Assembly (NCBI GenBank): GCA_030386875.1
Contig: CM059568.1
Coordinates: 27,646,120-27,710,119 of the forward strand
From: Morinoia aosen
Lineage: Eukaryota > Arthropoda > Malacostraca > Amphipoda > Talitridae
Length of the DNA: 64,000 nucleotides
Direction: 5' to 3'
Part shown: positions 1 through 12,956 of the stretch, one piece after another
How positions within the stretch are numbered: position 1 is the stretch's first letter
How the letters are laid out: the number at the start of each line of letters is the position of its first letter
Program-made: the position numbers and the translations under genes
The notes under the pieces: model-generated
What the model was told of the DNA's origin: nothing
Seen by the model: only the letters and a program-made list of their open reading frames with translations
Database searches by the model: none

Positions 1-529
1 CTAAATTAATAAATGAGAGAGCTAGCAATCAGCGTTGGTTCTAGTTTCGGTTCAATGGGATAGCTGCGAAAGAGAGTTTGACACTGTGTGTGAAGAGACA
101 AGTTGGGGGCAAAACTGAAATGAGAACGGGATGTTTGAAAGATAGGAGATGGGTAAGGAAACGATGGGAGAATTCATTATACAATTTTTTATGCATGTGA
201 TGCAAATGTGGAAGGGAAGTGGACTGTGTTCGTAAACGTCTTGTTAGCTTGTGTCGCCTTCAAGGCTGTAGATCAACGAAATTTTTGCTACATGCAGTTT
301 CTAACGGGTGAAAACTTAGGGCATCAGTGCATGGAGTGCAAAATTTCAAAGTTCATGAAGACATGTTTTTTGGCGCTCTTTTTCTGTGGAATTTAATACA
401 GGTTGATAATTCACGAACAAGTTTAGTGGGGCGGCGTCGTGCCTACCTAAAGTTAACAGACTGAATCTTGATGAATATCAATGTTGAGACTGAAATATGT
501 TGCCTCAACTCAGTATATTAGCTAAGGAA
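1..529. other. Unassigned AT-rich sequence
   Basis: No homology to any coding or repeat family could be recognised by reading. The longest open frame (62 codons) has no coding signature. The degenerate repeat that follows may begin slightly inside this stretch. Confidence 0.4.
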
Positions 530-830
530 ATAGAGCAAAACTGAGAGCTCAAGCGTACAATTGAGACAACGAGTGTAAAATTGATTTCAGGGTATTAAAA
601 TTTAAAACAAAAGACATTATCGAGATAAAAGTATAAACCTGAGAACGCTAGTGGAAAATTGAGGGTGCGAGTGTACAAATGAGAGCGGAGTGTAAAATAG
701 ATGGAGTGTAATTGAACTCAGGAGTGTAAAATTAAAGTCAAAAGTTAGAAATTGAGGGTACGAATGTAAACTTCAAGGTGCGCTTGTGAAATTGAAAACA
801 GGACTGCCAGATCGAGACAGGCTTGCAAGC
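530..830. repeat. Degenerate tandem repeat, about 20-25 bp
   Basis: The stretch consists of diverged units resembling GCGAGTGTAAAATTGAG, for example around 565, 655, 690, 725, 750 and 780. Unit length and sequence drift strongly, so this is an old, decayed minisatellite. It has no coding potential. Confidence 0.6.
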
Positions 831-3500
831 CATCACTCAGAAAAGTGAGCATAATTTGACGCTAGAGCTTAATTAAGTTAACATAGGGAGGCTCGCAGAG
901 CAAGAGCCTGGAATTCCTAATAAGCCGGCTACAGCTTACGAAACACGCTTCTGGTAAAATGTATAACTTCTTTAGTTTGAAATTTTGACCTTGTAGACTT
1001 ACGCTTTACAACCAACAAACCTTGAAATTCCGATGATAGAAGCTCGAAAAGTTCGCAGTAGTAATAGTGAAAGTTACTCAAAAGTCAACCCTCAATTATA
1101 CCATTAGGAATTCGACTGTGAACCTGCAATGAATATTCAAGAGGCCTTTGGTATAATATTTGCTCGTTAGAAAAAAAATCGTCGCCGAGTGCTCAATTAT
1201 GGCTCTATTTCCAGCATTTCAATCTATCCTTCAACGAAAGTGGTGCCGAGCTGCACGTCTACGCTGTAGTGTTGGTAATTACCGCGTGGGACAAAATTGT
1301 GGAATTATTCGTCTCCGCCTCAGGGAACAGTGATCAAAGTCGCGCGCAATATGCCGACTAGAAACAACTCACTTTATTAGAGTTGCAATAAATAGACGCT
1401 CCTGAAAAGATTTTAATAACCGCGTACGCGTGCCTTGCATTCCTAAAACGCCATGAGGCTCCAACTTTCTGGCGTTAATCTTTTAAAATGCAAAGGCTCT
1501 AATCAATTTTTTTTACTTTAATTTTTTCATACAAAGCTTTACAGTAGAGCATGCATTCCAGTGTTTCATACTTCTGAAATTGAGTTCATTGCAACTCATA
1601 TTCGCAATAGAAATGTAAAATATCTTAAAGTACTTCAAGTATAACTTCAGGTCAATGTTTGTTCAACTTTAAGTCTGCCCAACAAAAGGTAAGCTACCAG
1701 AACAACCTCACGACAGCTCTTGGCTTTCGTACAGACCAAGCTATTTATTACGCAGTTGGAAATATATTCCCGCTTTGTACTCGGGGTCTGAGTATCATGA
1801 TCTCCTAAAGTCAATCTATGCAGATTCTTTTAACTATTTTCCTGCGAGGGTCTAGCTGTTTACATTGGTTGGCGTGCGATGGTTGTAGCTACGCAAGCCG
1901 AGCGGCCGTACTGAGCTGCGCTGGCGAAGCCGCGTGCGCTGGGGCGGCGGTTCACACCTTCGTGTCAGCAAATACGCCTAAAAACAAGTATATTAGCAGT
2001 CATTATAAGAAATCATATTCATTACTTCGTGATGCCAAATTCATTTCAAGCGTATTCAATAACTACATTTCAATAGTGATGACTGCTGCAAGTTACTAGG
2101 GTGGCTGAAAATCCGCGAAGTGATTTTACAACGAGTAAATGTTTTCAGAAGCAATGAAAAAAGTATACAGAAGGTTGCGTGCACTATAATTAATGATTGC
2201 TTTGTTTGAAAGTTGCATTCGATCATCGTTCTATCGTTTGTACCACTGCAGTATATGATCATCGTAATGCCGTTTGTACCATCGTAAACGATCTTTATTT
2301 TAAATATATCTGCAATTTGTAACAACAGCTGCTCACACTACACTGCGCTAATTCGGCTGAAAAGTGCCTAAAAATCCTCCATACCTTACAGCCTTAATTT
2401 CTTAGTAAGGAATTATAGCAATTAGAATTCGCGCTATTACAAATTTCTGAGTATCTCACATGCGAGTGTAAGTTACAAACGTGAGACCAGTGAAGTGCTG
2501 ATCACGTCGGCACTTTCCTGTCAGGCAACGCCACAGGAAAAGCAATCACGAAGCCGCATCTCAGCGCGTAATTATTCTGATTGAGCGGTTATTTCTGACT
2601 ACGAACTCCTCCTTTCAGCTACTGTTTTTCCAATCTAGTTACCAGTAATCACACAGAAAGAATGCTTGTACTTTTCTGCAAGAGCACTTAAGTTCCGTTG
2701 TTTAGCTAGTTTCTTTTCATCTGTCAAAGAAAATACAATTTCTCTTCGAATTTATTCTTGGTGTCTAGATGTTCACATTTTGTCACGGTATAATTAAAGT
2801 GCAACATACGAATTGATTGACGTTAACTGAAGTGTGTTTTTCTAGATAAAATTGATGAAGTTTTTGATATTTTTCCATTAGAGCGCGGCGTGCACTGGCA
2901 ACGTTTTAATCGTTATTCGATTACGGGATGTGCCGAGATAAAATCAATGTTCTGAACGTGAGTTTGACAGCAGCTGCCTAGAGATACGTGCATAGCTGGA
3001 GCAAACGGTGTATGTATATTTGTATATGTATATTTATTCACAGGAAGTTACCAGTTAATTAAAAGACTGATAATAAGAAATAAATTTCACCCTTCTTCGA
3101 CGTAGATCTTCAACGAGTGTTCTTTTAAATAAATTCACTCTCTATTATCTAATACTAGATTTGCTGTAGTGCACTTGCCCTCAGAACACATGATGGTTAA
3201 TCTAACATTTTAATAGTATGTAATAATCATAATATGTAAGGCATAATACAAGTTCAAATTTCAAGCTAGCACGTCATCCCGTGCAACAAATTCTCCTGTG
3301 CCTCCGAGTCCGTGCATTATAACTTTTTCTACTAATTTTAAACAGAATTCACGCAACCCCTCTAAATGAAAACCTACATTTCCATTAATTTCATCAATGG
3401 TGATAGTTAACCGAATAGGAGAAATACAATTAATTCCCCACGCCACAGCCCGTGAAACACACGGACCTGCGAACCAGACTTCTCTGCACACTCCTACAGC
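831..3500. other. Unassigned sequence
   Basis: Nothing in this stretch is recognisable as a gene or a known mobile element. A GC-rich island around 1850-1960 carries a 93-codon open frame (1818-2099) without a recognisable domain. Poly-T/AT-rich tracts occur near 1505 and TATA/TGTA-rich simple sequence near 3005-3040. Around 2215-2295 there is a short internal duplication of the ATCATCGT/CGTTTGTACCA type. Confidence 0.4.
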
Positions 3501-3521
3501 GCACACACACACACACACACA
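3501..3521. repeat. (CA)n microsatellite
   Basis: About ten CA dinucleotides occur in a row. The short open frames crossing it in both directions (rich in His/Thr or Cys/Val) are products of the repeat and not genes. Confidence 0.95.
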
Positions 3522-6500
3522 AGGTTCTTAGGGGAGCTTTTGCAGAACATTTTTGTCAGGTTTTTAATGAATTTGAAAGAAGCTCGAATACATTTCTTAA
3601 ATCTAAGAAAATCTTTAAAAAATACTTTGAATTTATAAAACCGGTTCTTTATTGACTATCGTTTACAAGGAACGGTATACTCCAGGATGTGCTACTCGAC
3701 CCTGTAACCAACATCGTGGTATTTGTTTATTGGGGCATGTCTTCGGTTCCCTGATGAATTGTGCTCACTCTGGCCGAGGTGCCAATGATACTGCCTTTTG
3801 CAACTCATCGTGGAGATATTTTTGGGGTTGTAACTCCATCTCTGTTCGAAGCTTCAAACGCGTTCAGTATTTTTTTATCTCAAGTGTGTTTTTCATTTCT
3901 CTTTCAAACAGTTTTTCTTATAATTTCTATCTTTGAGCGTGACAGCTAGCATTTGTTAGTTCCACTTCTGATAAAAAATAGCTTATAAAATGCACTCACA
4001 TTAAGTGCCGCATTTTCTTCAAAATCTTAGTTCGCTTAGATTTCTGTACACTCATTTCTCTAAATCGAAACAAGGAGACAAGCTCAAGTTCATTAAGTGC
4101 ACGCTGAGCCAGAAGCAGCTAACATTCCAGGAGTGCAGTCGGTTGCCAAGGGTTATTTTTGAAAGCTGGTTGCTGTAAAAAAGACGTTGGCCTTGGAGCG
4201 CCGCTTCTGCTGCAGATTCTCGTATGTCCTAACCACGCCCTGCGCACCCGTGCCATGTTCGCTCATCAGGCCCTAACTTGGTAAGCTGTTTCGGGAATTT
4301 TCCCTGCACTCTGGCCAACTTTCACTTGCACGCTCATTTTTCTTCTCCGCAGTATTTCGTTTAAACGTCCTTGAGATTCACTGGAATAAACTGTTGGCAT
4401 GTAAGTTGACTTTCGCTGCGAGTATTTATCATTTCTACAAAAAAAAAAAAAAACACAATTTGTTTTTTTGTCTGGGAGAAAGATTTTGGTGTTTGTTTTT
4501 TTTTTTGTTGCAGTACAATAATGCATAAGTGGAAAAACAACTTTCCAGATAGATCAAAGTACACCTGATTTGATTAAAATAGGATCACATAGGATCGTGC
4601 CATCAACTAGCACCATGTGATGGCTGTCATTAATTGACTTGTTTCTGAATTAGAGATTCATTATTTTAAAATAACATCTTTTTAAAAAACACTGTTCAAA
4701 GAATGGTTATTTGAAACTGATATCAAGTGAGACGGATTCATCGCTCGTTACGATTAAAAATTGACAACCTGGTCACGCAGGCAACAAATTCGCATGCAAA
4801 TAGAATCCTGAACAGAGAAATTAGCTCGCTCGTGCCACGTATTGCATACTGGGATGAGTTGATGCAAAATGAGCTGTGCTGACCTTGTACGTGGAGTTCA
4901 AACTCAAGGTGAGAAACTCGTCAAGTGCTTCCATGAGAACTTCTGCAGAACACTAATAAATTAATTATTTACCAAGTGAACATAAGTGTGGGAGGGATCT
5001 CCCCTAAAAGCATTAACAAAAGAATACAATCTCAGCCGGATGAAACCGCCGTTGCCTCCTGCACTTTGCCTGCACGAATATTTGTTCTATACCCGATAAA
5101 TTTTTACTTATTTTTAATCTACTTATTTTGAACATTATTTCTGCAGTAAATCTCCCGAACAAGAATTTATTAAAATGGTTTCTTATATATTCGTAAGTAA
5201 TTTACAATTTTTAGCTATCAAAATAAACTGCTAGCCAGAACTAGAACTGATCGAATAACAAAGCAGAACTACATATAAAGCTAAGAATCAAAACTAGCTC
5301 AAGTTCATCACTAATAAATATGTAAGGCTAACCTAGTAAATATTTAAAAGCATCTGTGTTTTCCGTTGCCTTTGAAAGCCTTGCGCAGTTTGGAATGCTC
5401 TCATCTACTTCTCCAGTGTCGAAAAAAGAGCGCTTACAAACTTCGCGCTGTTCAACGATGAGAATTTTTACTCGCATTCTACATTATTTTCACAAATCAT
5501 AGCATAGAAACCAGTCCATATCAATTATGTTTGGCTGAGAACAACTGTTATGTGCCTGATTGAGTAATCTCAAAATACTCTAGAAAAATTTTGATCCACG
5601 ATCAAAAATGAAACTTTTTCTTCAAAATTATAGATTACATTCTTGTCCTATCCTTGCATGGCATTTATTCTTTTTGAATCTAAGATACGTCGGGTCGCTG
5701 GAGAGATAAGCAGCTATATACCGACGGCGATGTTCTCTATGGAGCATGTACGTGTAAGCTGAGACCTGTAGTTCGATGCCTGCCCGTAGTGAACGACAGA
5801 TACCAAGCCGACGCCTTGAGTTGAGTTGGGTCTGTGCCTCACATCCCCTCAGCCACTTGAATACTGTACGGAAGAACTTGGTCCAGATTGCGTCTGATCT
5901 CGCACCACAACTTCTCACGTGGCTGTGAAATAAAGTCACGCTAGTGTGGCAAGGGTATTAGTTTCCAAGCTTTCCGGACCTATAGAAAAGACCACAGTGC
6001 TAAGGGAAGTCAGTGAAATATTAGTGAAATTCTTCATTGATTAAGTATATATTGTTGCTGATGATCGGTTACACGTGAAAATAGAAGGAAGTGCGAAGGT
6101 ACATAGAGATTTTACCTCATGCAGTGGTTGACATCAGTATTTTGCCTCGTGCATATCCATAGGCAGACATGTTATCTATGCACAAGCGCCCGCATGACCA
6201 AAAGAACCATAAACTGACGTTCTCCGTCACCCCGTTCTCGCTGCGCCGCTCAACTTCTTAAGTACCAAAATTATTCATAATAAATTTTAACGATAATGTG
6301 AAGACAGTTTCAACTTGTGTTATTAAAGGCTCTTCCTCAAACACAAGATCGTATAAATCAATAAGCTATTATTTTTGAGGATACATTCATAGCGCATAAA
6401 AAGTGGCGGTGCACCGAACAGTTTCGTTCATTGCCGTGGAACATAAGGGCCTAACGATCCCGTTTCAAACATCCCAGATATCGTGGACATACTGCTGCAC

Positions 6501-6569
6501 GTTATACAGTATGTTATGTACCTCACTGCCTGCACATCTTGGCTGCTCGCAACTACAGCTCTGATGATC
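3522..6569. other. Unassigned sequence with homopolymer tracts
   Basis: Nothing here was assigned. There is an A tract at about 4439-4453 and a T tract at about 4494-4507. The segment around 5690-5930 is GC-richer, has a weak RNA polymerase III B-box-like string near 5770, and ends in AATAAAG near 5931. It might be an old SINE, but the evidence is too thin for a call. Confidence 0.35.
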
Positions 6570-6785
6570 CCAACCCCTGCTAACCCTCCCTCTGGCAACC
6601 CCAGCACATGGTAATCTCATTACCTAGCAACTGCATCACCAGTTAGTCTAAAGACCTGGCAACGTCAATACCCAGCAACTGCATCAACAGTCGACCTGAA
6701 CACCTGGCAACGCTAGCACCTAGCAACTGCATCAGCAGTCGACTTGAACACTTGACAACGCTAGCGCCCGGCAACCGCAGCCCCT
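6570..6785. repeat. 48-bp tandem repeat, about 3.3 units
   Basis: Units beginning CTAGCAACTGCATCA start at 6624, 6672, 6720 and (partial) 6768, an exact 48-bp spacing. Weaker GCAACC-type units lie upstream from about 6570. Because 48 is a multiple of three, a minus-strand open frame (6643-6963, 106 codons) reads the array as a 16-residue peptide repeat containing RLLMQLLGA. I see no other sign that this frame is a gene. Confidence 0.85.
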
Positions 6786-7409
6786 CACTGGACTCTGTGG
6801 AAAAGGCGGCCGCTAAAGCAGCAGACCCGGTAATGACCAAACTTGCACCGATAAGCCTCCTCGCCTCGCAGTGAGCAGCACCGTCACCTGCTAGAGGGCG
6901 CACAACTTCGTCGCGCCTAAATCGTTCAATTAAATACCTGAAAGGACGCTCATGGAGCTTCAACTTCTGATAACTTCTGCCTTTGATGGAAGTGTTAGAT
7001 CTAGAAAGCGCTGTGATGCAGAGAGAATCTGTTCGTTGTCAGCGTAATCTTGAAGCGCATGCTATGTAATGCACTTGAATTTCTTGCAATTGTAATTATT
7101 GTGAGAAATCAGAATAGTAATGCACATGTGCGTTTTTCAGCTGCTTGAAGCCGACGGAGCATAATAATATCAAGCCAAAAATTCTTATATAGCGTGTAAT
7201 TTATTCCCTCTAACATGCCAAACAATTTAACGCATCAAATTTCAGGAATCAGGTCACGTTTTGCTATAACTATCAACACAACCACCAAAGCCCTAGCAAT
7301 CTACGTGTCATGTGCATGTAGTTATATTATGGCACACTGAAATTATTACTTTTTCCTGACTCATTCCTCACCCGAACTGTACACTCCATCGAGTATAGGT
7401 ACAGTGCGC
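6786..7409. other. Unassigned sequence with one CTCF-like motif
   Basis: No gene could be recognised. At about 6889-6902 the string GCTAGAGGGCGC resembles the core of the animal CTCF binding motif. A single match in this much DNA is weak evidence. Confidence 0.3.
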
Positions 7410-7457
7410 GAATTCTTTTGATACAGAATACATTATTCTGTATTAAGAGAAAATTCT
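7410..7457. repeat. Imperfect inverted repeat (hairpin)
   Basis: Arms of about 20 bp beginning GAATTCTTTTGATACAGAATA are followed, after a few bases, by their imperfect reverse complement. Just downstream (about 7540-7592) a 20-bp segment containing AACAGCCATC and GTATTCT is directly duplicated. Confidence 0.6.
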
Positions 7458-10400
7458 TATTTGCTTTTTTCTGCATTTTGTATAAACTTGCGCTGTTCGT
7501 TGTTGGCATCAGTAGCTTTGATGGGTATTCTGGAGTTCTAAAACAGCCATCAGTATTCTCTGTTAAAACAGCCATCGGTATTCTTTTCCTAAAGAGTGCA
7601 AAATTCTTATCACCCTTAATTTTCAAACAGAGGATTTTTGAATCTCCGCAAAATCGTCTCAGAATCAGCCGTACGGTTACGTCTCTGTTGTATGTCGAGT
7701 CCCTCCCTTCGTCTCGTATTTCATTCCAAATACAGGGACATCTTCACAGTCTCGAGGAGGATGTACGAGCCGACGCGCCATGAAAGTCTCGCGCATCTCG
7801 GGTCTATATGGATCGGGCCCCGCCCATGCGTGGGGACCTTCGCTGCTGCCTGGCTGGCACTCGTTATTTAGGTGTGGGCAAAAAATGATCCTTGATTTGA
7901 ACTTGGCCTCTGATGTCCTTACAAACCCGCTAACCTTGACGTCCTCTAGACCTTGGCCTTTCGGAGATCTCACATGCGTCAAAATCCTAGCTATATGGAA
8001 AATCCAGGCATGTATTGTAATTGCTTGCTCTGTACTGGAGATGGGCTTGCTGTAAAGCATGAGGGAAAACAGATTTGCTCTCGAACAAAAATAACCTAAA
8101 TTGTGCAGAAGTTTTGGCCATTAAGGGCAGCAGAACTTCTGTGAAGCACGCACAGTTATAAAGTTTAAAGAAAAATGTTAGCAGCATAGTGGTACTTTGC
8201 TCTCCTTCAGTTATATATTCATAACTGCACCAACACAAGAACATTATAGTTGTTGTCATATATACTTGTTCTCTTTTAACCCGTCAAAACAGAATAAGTA
8301 ATTCAACCTATTCAGCGTTAACCCGCTTTTCTTTTGAGAGTATGTTTCCCACCTACACAAATTTTTCCTTCAAACGATGGCGACATTTTTACAAATCGGC
8401 AATCCTACAGACCGAAAAAAAAGTCCCCTTGGAACTAGTGCGTGCATTACACGCACTGGCGTCGCATCTTCAGTCGGCATGTAACTGCAAAAAAATTTTC
8501 ACACTTGCGACAATAGGGTATGAATAATTTCTATACACCGCGCTCCAAACAAGTTACGGCTCGCTCTCACGAATCTCAAGGATGTTCTTAATACTTTTTT
8601 CAATGCTTGGAGGCTCTTGCTTCATTAGCTGACTGTCGTTCTCAGCATACAGAAGAAGTGTCAAGTATATCCCAAGAGATGATTAGGTCCCTTATTAACA
8701 GTTGAGTGCAGGCATTCAGGAGTTTAGGAGTTTAAAATGAACATGATTTGACCATGCAACTAAACATTAATAGCACTATTACTCATGCTCATGCAACCTC
8801 TAACTCAACGGGCTGCCAGTAGTGGCTCAGAAAGTTCTCAGATAAAAACAGTGTCACAGAGGAAAACAATTTTATTTTTAGCAGCGATTAACTAAAAATT
8901 GTCGGATGAGATCTGAAGTGAGCATAATAAATAAACATAAATATACTATAAATAAATATAAATATATGAACAGTGCATATAAACTATTGTTTGCATGTAC
9001 ATTGATACAGCAAATATGCGTACTTGTGCGACACAAAATGTTAACGATCTGAATTAAATTTTGTTTTCAGTTTAGTAATAAATAAAAAATATTGTATGAA
9101 ATAACTTAACTTGTATAAAATTAAGATTATTCGTGACTTTCCCTGCCGATAGGCGTAGCACTGGAGCCTCAGCTGCATGTCAATTAATGCTACATTTGCA
9201 CAAAATAGTCTGCTTCTCGGGATTTTTTCGTAGCCCAGCCGAGTTCAGACACCGCTTCTGATAGCAGACAGGTTCTGGAGGTGACAGAGCGAAGGCTAAG
9301 TTCTGTTCAGTGGAGGCTTTTCGTCTTTGTACGGGGTGGCTGTACTACAGTTTCTGTGTTTCTGTACGAGGAATATTGAACGGCAGTCACGATCGTTCTT
9401 TTAAGCAACTTCTATGAGAACTTAAACATGATGAGCAAGCCTATGCAGTCCAGGCTGCGGGGGTTCTCTGCTAGGCACCCAGGAGGGACTTGCAGCCATG
9501 CACTTCCAAGGACGGCCTCCAGCGGAGGTTGGCTGATGGGGCAGTGGACGCTGATGGGTTTGGCCGTTCGTTGGGGCCACGTCACTAATTACTAAGACTC
9601 TGCCTAAAATTCGGCAAACTGGTTTTAGCTCTAACTTTCTCTTATATCGTACTTTCGAATAGCTTTAAATTTGTTATTACGTTGAAGGACGGTAAAAAAG
9701 AAGTTAATAGTTACCCATATTTCGATGCCGGAGCCGTAAGACACGGTACTCATACGAGAGGATCACCACCCTAATATGTACTGTTCTAAGTGCTTAACTT
9801 TTCCTTTTTACAGGTAGCCGTTCACTTGTGCAACTACGGAGTGCTGGGTATATAGGAAGTCGCTCCTACCTTGAATTTTCGGGAGTGACCCTCTGACGTT
9901 AGGGCTGACGATCGGGAACCAGCCAATTTATTTCCCTTATAAAATATAATCGTTCATTTACTGATTATATACTGACCGTTCTTAAACCACACGTAAGTTG
10001 TTTGATGAATGTTTCTAAAATTTGAAAAGTGAAACCCCCGTCATCGATCGGGAAATACATACAGTACATGTAAGACGAAAGAGTACGCTAATGGAACTGG
10101 AGCATATTTAAAGCAAGAACCAAATCTGTATACAAACATTCACTTCTCTACCAAGAACCTACGCTATATTTGTTTATTAACTCATTTCCTAGCAGGAACC
10201 CTAAGGTTGTCACTGAGGGGATTTTCATAATGCTGTTAACCGACCTGCAGTCACTAACTCAATTTTTATAAATACTCATTGAAAGCTGAATGAAGGCCCG
10301 AGCTAGTTAATATTTGCTATTTTAAAAATTGCTAACTACAATTGACTGTAAATTTGAATTGAAGATTGAACTTCAATTTAATTCATCGCATTAAACGTGT

Positions 10401-10927
10401 TGAGTGAGGTCCAAATTAACACAGATGCTATGTTTACATTTCTCCCCTGGTCTGGCACAAGGCTCTTCAATGACCAATGTGAAAAATTTGGAATCCGTCC
10501 CAAGCGGTTGATTTCTCATTACTCGAGTTGTGGTGACCTCGCAAATGTTTGAGAGATGCGCATTTATGAAGAATAAACCACACGGCAATGCAATGTCTTT
10601 TGATAGTGTTGGACTACCGATGATGCCCCGCTTGTATTCAGTTCGTTCATGACTTCATAAAATATCGTAAAATATTCGAGTCATTTAAGACCCCGATAGC
10701 GAAAAAGTATGACAAAGCTGACACATACATAATCAAGTAGAGCATCATTAAAAACACTCATGAATGTGCGCTTTACACTATTTATTAAATTTTAATAACA
10801 AATGTGAATTCATAACGCATATATTACTTAAACAAAAGTTTTGGTGAAAAAAGATGGTGTTTGTAATGAACATGTTGATCACAAACTGGTATTTTACAAG
10901 TAGTTTTCAACAGGAAACGTATATCTC
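7458..10927. other. Unassigned sequence
   Basis: This long stretch has no recognisable gene. It includes GC-richer patches at about 7690-7970 and 9440-9570 with overlapping short open frames on both strands, none with a recognisable domain. It also holds an AT-rich block of ATAAATA-type simple sequence at about 8920-9120. Confidence 0.35.
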
Positions 10928-10940
10928 ATGAACTACAAAA
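10928..10940. repeat. Left 13-bp target-site duplication of the composite Penelope-like element
   Basis: ATGAACTACAAAA here is identical to the 13 bases at 14691-14703. It is positioned exactly outside the two outward-facing element 3' ends. Penelope-like elements typically produce target duplications of about this length. Confidence 0.75.
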
Positions 10941-11039
10941 TAGTACTTATTGATTTTCGTTTCGGGAAACGTAATCTACATAAAAACAAAATAATCAAGG
11001 AGGGTAAAAACATCATTCATGAAGTCTTCTTTATAGAGC

Positions 11040-11068
11040 TTTCGAGTAAAAACTATACTCATCTTCAG
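11040..11068 (-). ncRNA. Hammerhead-ribozyme-like motif, left arm
   Basis: On the minus strand CTGAAGA is followed by T, a GAGT...ACTC stem with an A/T-rich loop, then GAAA. This matches the conserved CUGANGA / stem II / GAAA order of the hammerhead core, with one extra U before stem II. Hammerhead ribozymes are established components of Penelope-like element termini. Stem III is short (AAG/CTT) and I could not draw a convincing stem I, so catalytic competence is uncertain. Confidence 0.45.
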
Positions 11069-11139
11069 TATCTGGAACATAAATAAACATTCACAAATTA
11101 TAGCAGCAGAGTATATAAACATAGAAAAAGTGATACAAG

Positions 11140-11518
11140 ATTAGATGGGAGTCCTAATTTCAGAGGTGCAGACGAATCTGCTTCATTTAACGTAGGCCTA
11201 GTGTGGTGAATAAGTGTACTTTCTAACAAACGAATATCTAGTTTATTGCTATGGCCTATAATTTCGAAACAATTTTCAGTGATTGGGTGGTCAGCTGCAT
11301 GCGAGTGGTCTCTTATATACTGCTGTGCATAGTGTTGGTGGTAGCTCGCCCAGTACGTATACTGACACCCCCCTATGCTCTGCTATGCGCGTCACCAAGT
11401 GGCGAGTCGTCTCTCCACAATATGTAGCATTACACTGGCCACACTTATATTTATAGACGACGCAGCTTTGCAGGAACTCAGGCATCCTATCAGTAAATCG
11501 GAAAAAACTAACCATCAC
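11140..11518 (-). pseudogene. GIY-YIG-type endonuclease domain of Penelope-like element, left arm
   Basis: The minus-strand reading shows VVYKYKCGQCNATYCGETTR followed by HLVTRIAEH, the GIY-YIG-like core with upstream Cys-x2-Cys typical of Penelope elements. This endonuclease nicks target DNA for target-primed reverse transcription. The frame breaks after a run of six G residues (C on the plus strand, about 11373-11378); the C-terminal part continues in another frame to about 11140. The same G-run break is present in the right arm. Confidence 0.75.
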
Positions 11519-11548
11519 TGAACCTATTGCGAAAAATTATTCTAGGAT

Positions 11549-12240
11549 TTATTTGTGGGTAATATTTAGTGATAAGTGTTTTATTTCGTTTTTTACATAG
11601 CGATTGGTAAACATAGACATGTATGGTAAAGACACGTACAAATTTTTTTTCGGCACATCAAAATTAGCCATCTTTCGCACACGGTGAGAGTCAATTGCCC
11701 TACGAAAAAATTTTTCAATTAAAAACAGGGAAAATGAATTTTTGCAAAAATATGAACGTAAAAATTCTAGCTGTGTTAAAAAAGAGTCATACGTCGAACA
11801 AATTTTAAAGGCTCTATCTACTAGGCAAGAAATAAGATTGCACTTGAAGCTGAAATTAATTGCACTATAATATTTCATTCCTAAGCCAGTGTTCGTTAAT
11901 TTATGAAATACGGTAGTTTTGAACGAGTTAGCAGTTTTTTCTATGCAGACGTCTAAGAAATTGAGTTTATTAAGGTTTTCGTTCTCTTGCGTGAATTTTA
12001 TTGAGGGATGTTTACAATTCAGGTAGTCTAAGAATAAAGCAATGTGACTAGCATCCCTAAATAAAACAAAAGTATCGTCAACATATCTCCGATAGAACAC
12101 AGGCTTAAACAAACTTGGACACTCGTTCAACCAAAGCTGTTCATGATGAGACAGAAATATATTAGCCAAAGTGGGTGAAACGCAACCCCCCATCGGGGCA
12201 CCATCCCTTTGCGAATATAAGTTGCCGTCAAACAAAAATA
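11549..12240 (-). pseudogene. 5'-truncated Penelope-like reverse transcriptase, left arm
   Basis: The minus-strand frame begins inside the reverse transcriptase at LFDGNLYSQRDGAPMGGCV and contains the catalytic YVDD box (RRYVDDTFVLF). It then continues through the thumb-like region to ITHK and a stop. N-terminal domains and the first catalytic Asp motif are missing because the copy is truncated at 12240/12241. It is almost identical to the matching part of the right arm. The frame change to the endonuclease lies near the A-rich run encoding KNEIK, as in the right arm. Confidence 0.85.
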
Positions 12241-12284
12241 CCGAGACCGTGACCTTCAAAGAGGGCGGAGCTACCTCACCACCA
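12241..12284. other. Junction of the two Penelope-like arms
   Basis: Here the minus-strand copy ends (shared string TATTTTTGTTTGACGGC reading leftward) and the plus-strand copy begins. The sequence immediately right of the junction (CCGAGACCGTGACCTTC) is absent from the shared part. A one-step template switch or twin-priming-like event could create such a junction. Confidence 0.6.
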
Positions 12285-12953
12285 AAAGAGACTTCTCAAC
12301 GAGGAAATAGACAAGAAATTCAAACTACGGGCATCGTTGTTCTCATTTCAGTACGGCACGAGAAGAGTTTAAGGCAGCAAACCTCCTGGTTGGACTTCAA
12401 TCTTTTTACAACTTACGTTAAGTCTGGTATGGAAAAGAAAAATGGCATGTACGTTAGAACTTTAAATAGGAAATTGTTTAATTTAGGATTCACCTGGCAG
12501 TACGATTCTCTCAAGCCTGATCAAATCATTTTCAACAAATTAAATAGAATATTAACTGAAAATGAAAAGGATGTACTGAGTCTTGGCTTGAAATTTTGCT
12601 TCGCACCATTAGAGTTGAGTTATTCGCAGCATTTCCTGGCATTTGAAAAGTTTTATGGTTTGCTGAGGGAGAATTCAATTTTTAACGTATATCAGGATTC
12701 TGTAAACTACATTCGATCAACTATAAAAATGTCGCTTTCACATCGTATTACTCATTTCGCAGTAGTTTATCAGCTCGCCACCGGTCAATGATCAACACTC
12801 TAAAAACTCTGCGGAGAGATAGAACCATCATTGTTACGAGACCGGATAAGGGAAATGGTGCAGTCATTTTAGCGCGTAACTCCTATTTATCAAAAATGAA
12901 AACTCTATTGGCCGATTCATCAAAATTTATTCTTTGTTCTGGTGACTTAAGAT
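12285..12953 (+). pseudogene. N-terminal region of Penelope-like polyprotein, right arm
   Basis: Penelope-type N-terminal sequence can be read only by changing frames. LNEEIDKKFKLRASLFSF occurs near 12294; a second frame carries YVRTLNRKLFNLGFTWQYDS and further coding-like sequence to about 12724. After an A run at 12725-12729 the reading shifts by one base into FRSSLSARHRSMINTLKTLR and IIVTRPDKGNGAVIL. The last motif is the conserved segment just upstream of the Penelope reverse transcriptase. The frame then meets a TAG at 12954-12956. These breaks show the copy is dead. Confidence 0.75.
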
Positions 12954-12956
12954 AGG

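Noticed and set aside
3452-3518. Cys/Val-rich and His/Thr-rich small proteins
   Set aside because: Produced by the (CA)n microsatellite.
5630-5940. SINE or small gene on either strand
   Set aside because: Only a weak B-box-like string and a 103-codon minus frame support it. No A box at proper spacing and no domain.
12171-12791. A 206-codon plus-strand gene starting at 12171
   Set aside because: Its first 70 bases are the antisense of the left Penelope arm. The frame crosses the arm junction by chance before entering the decayed N-terminal region of the right arm.
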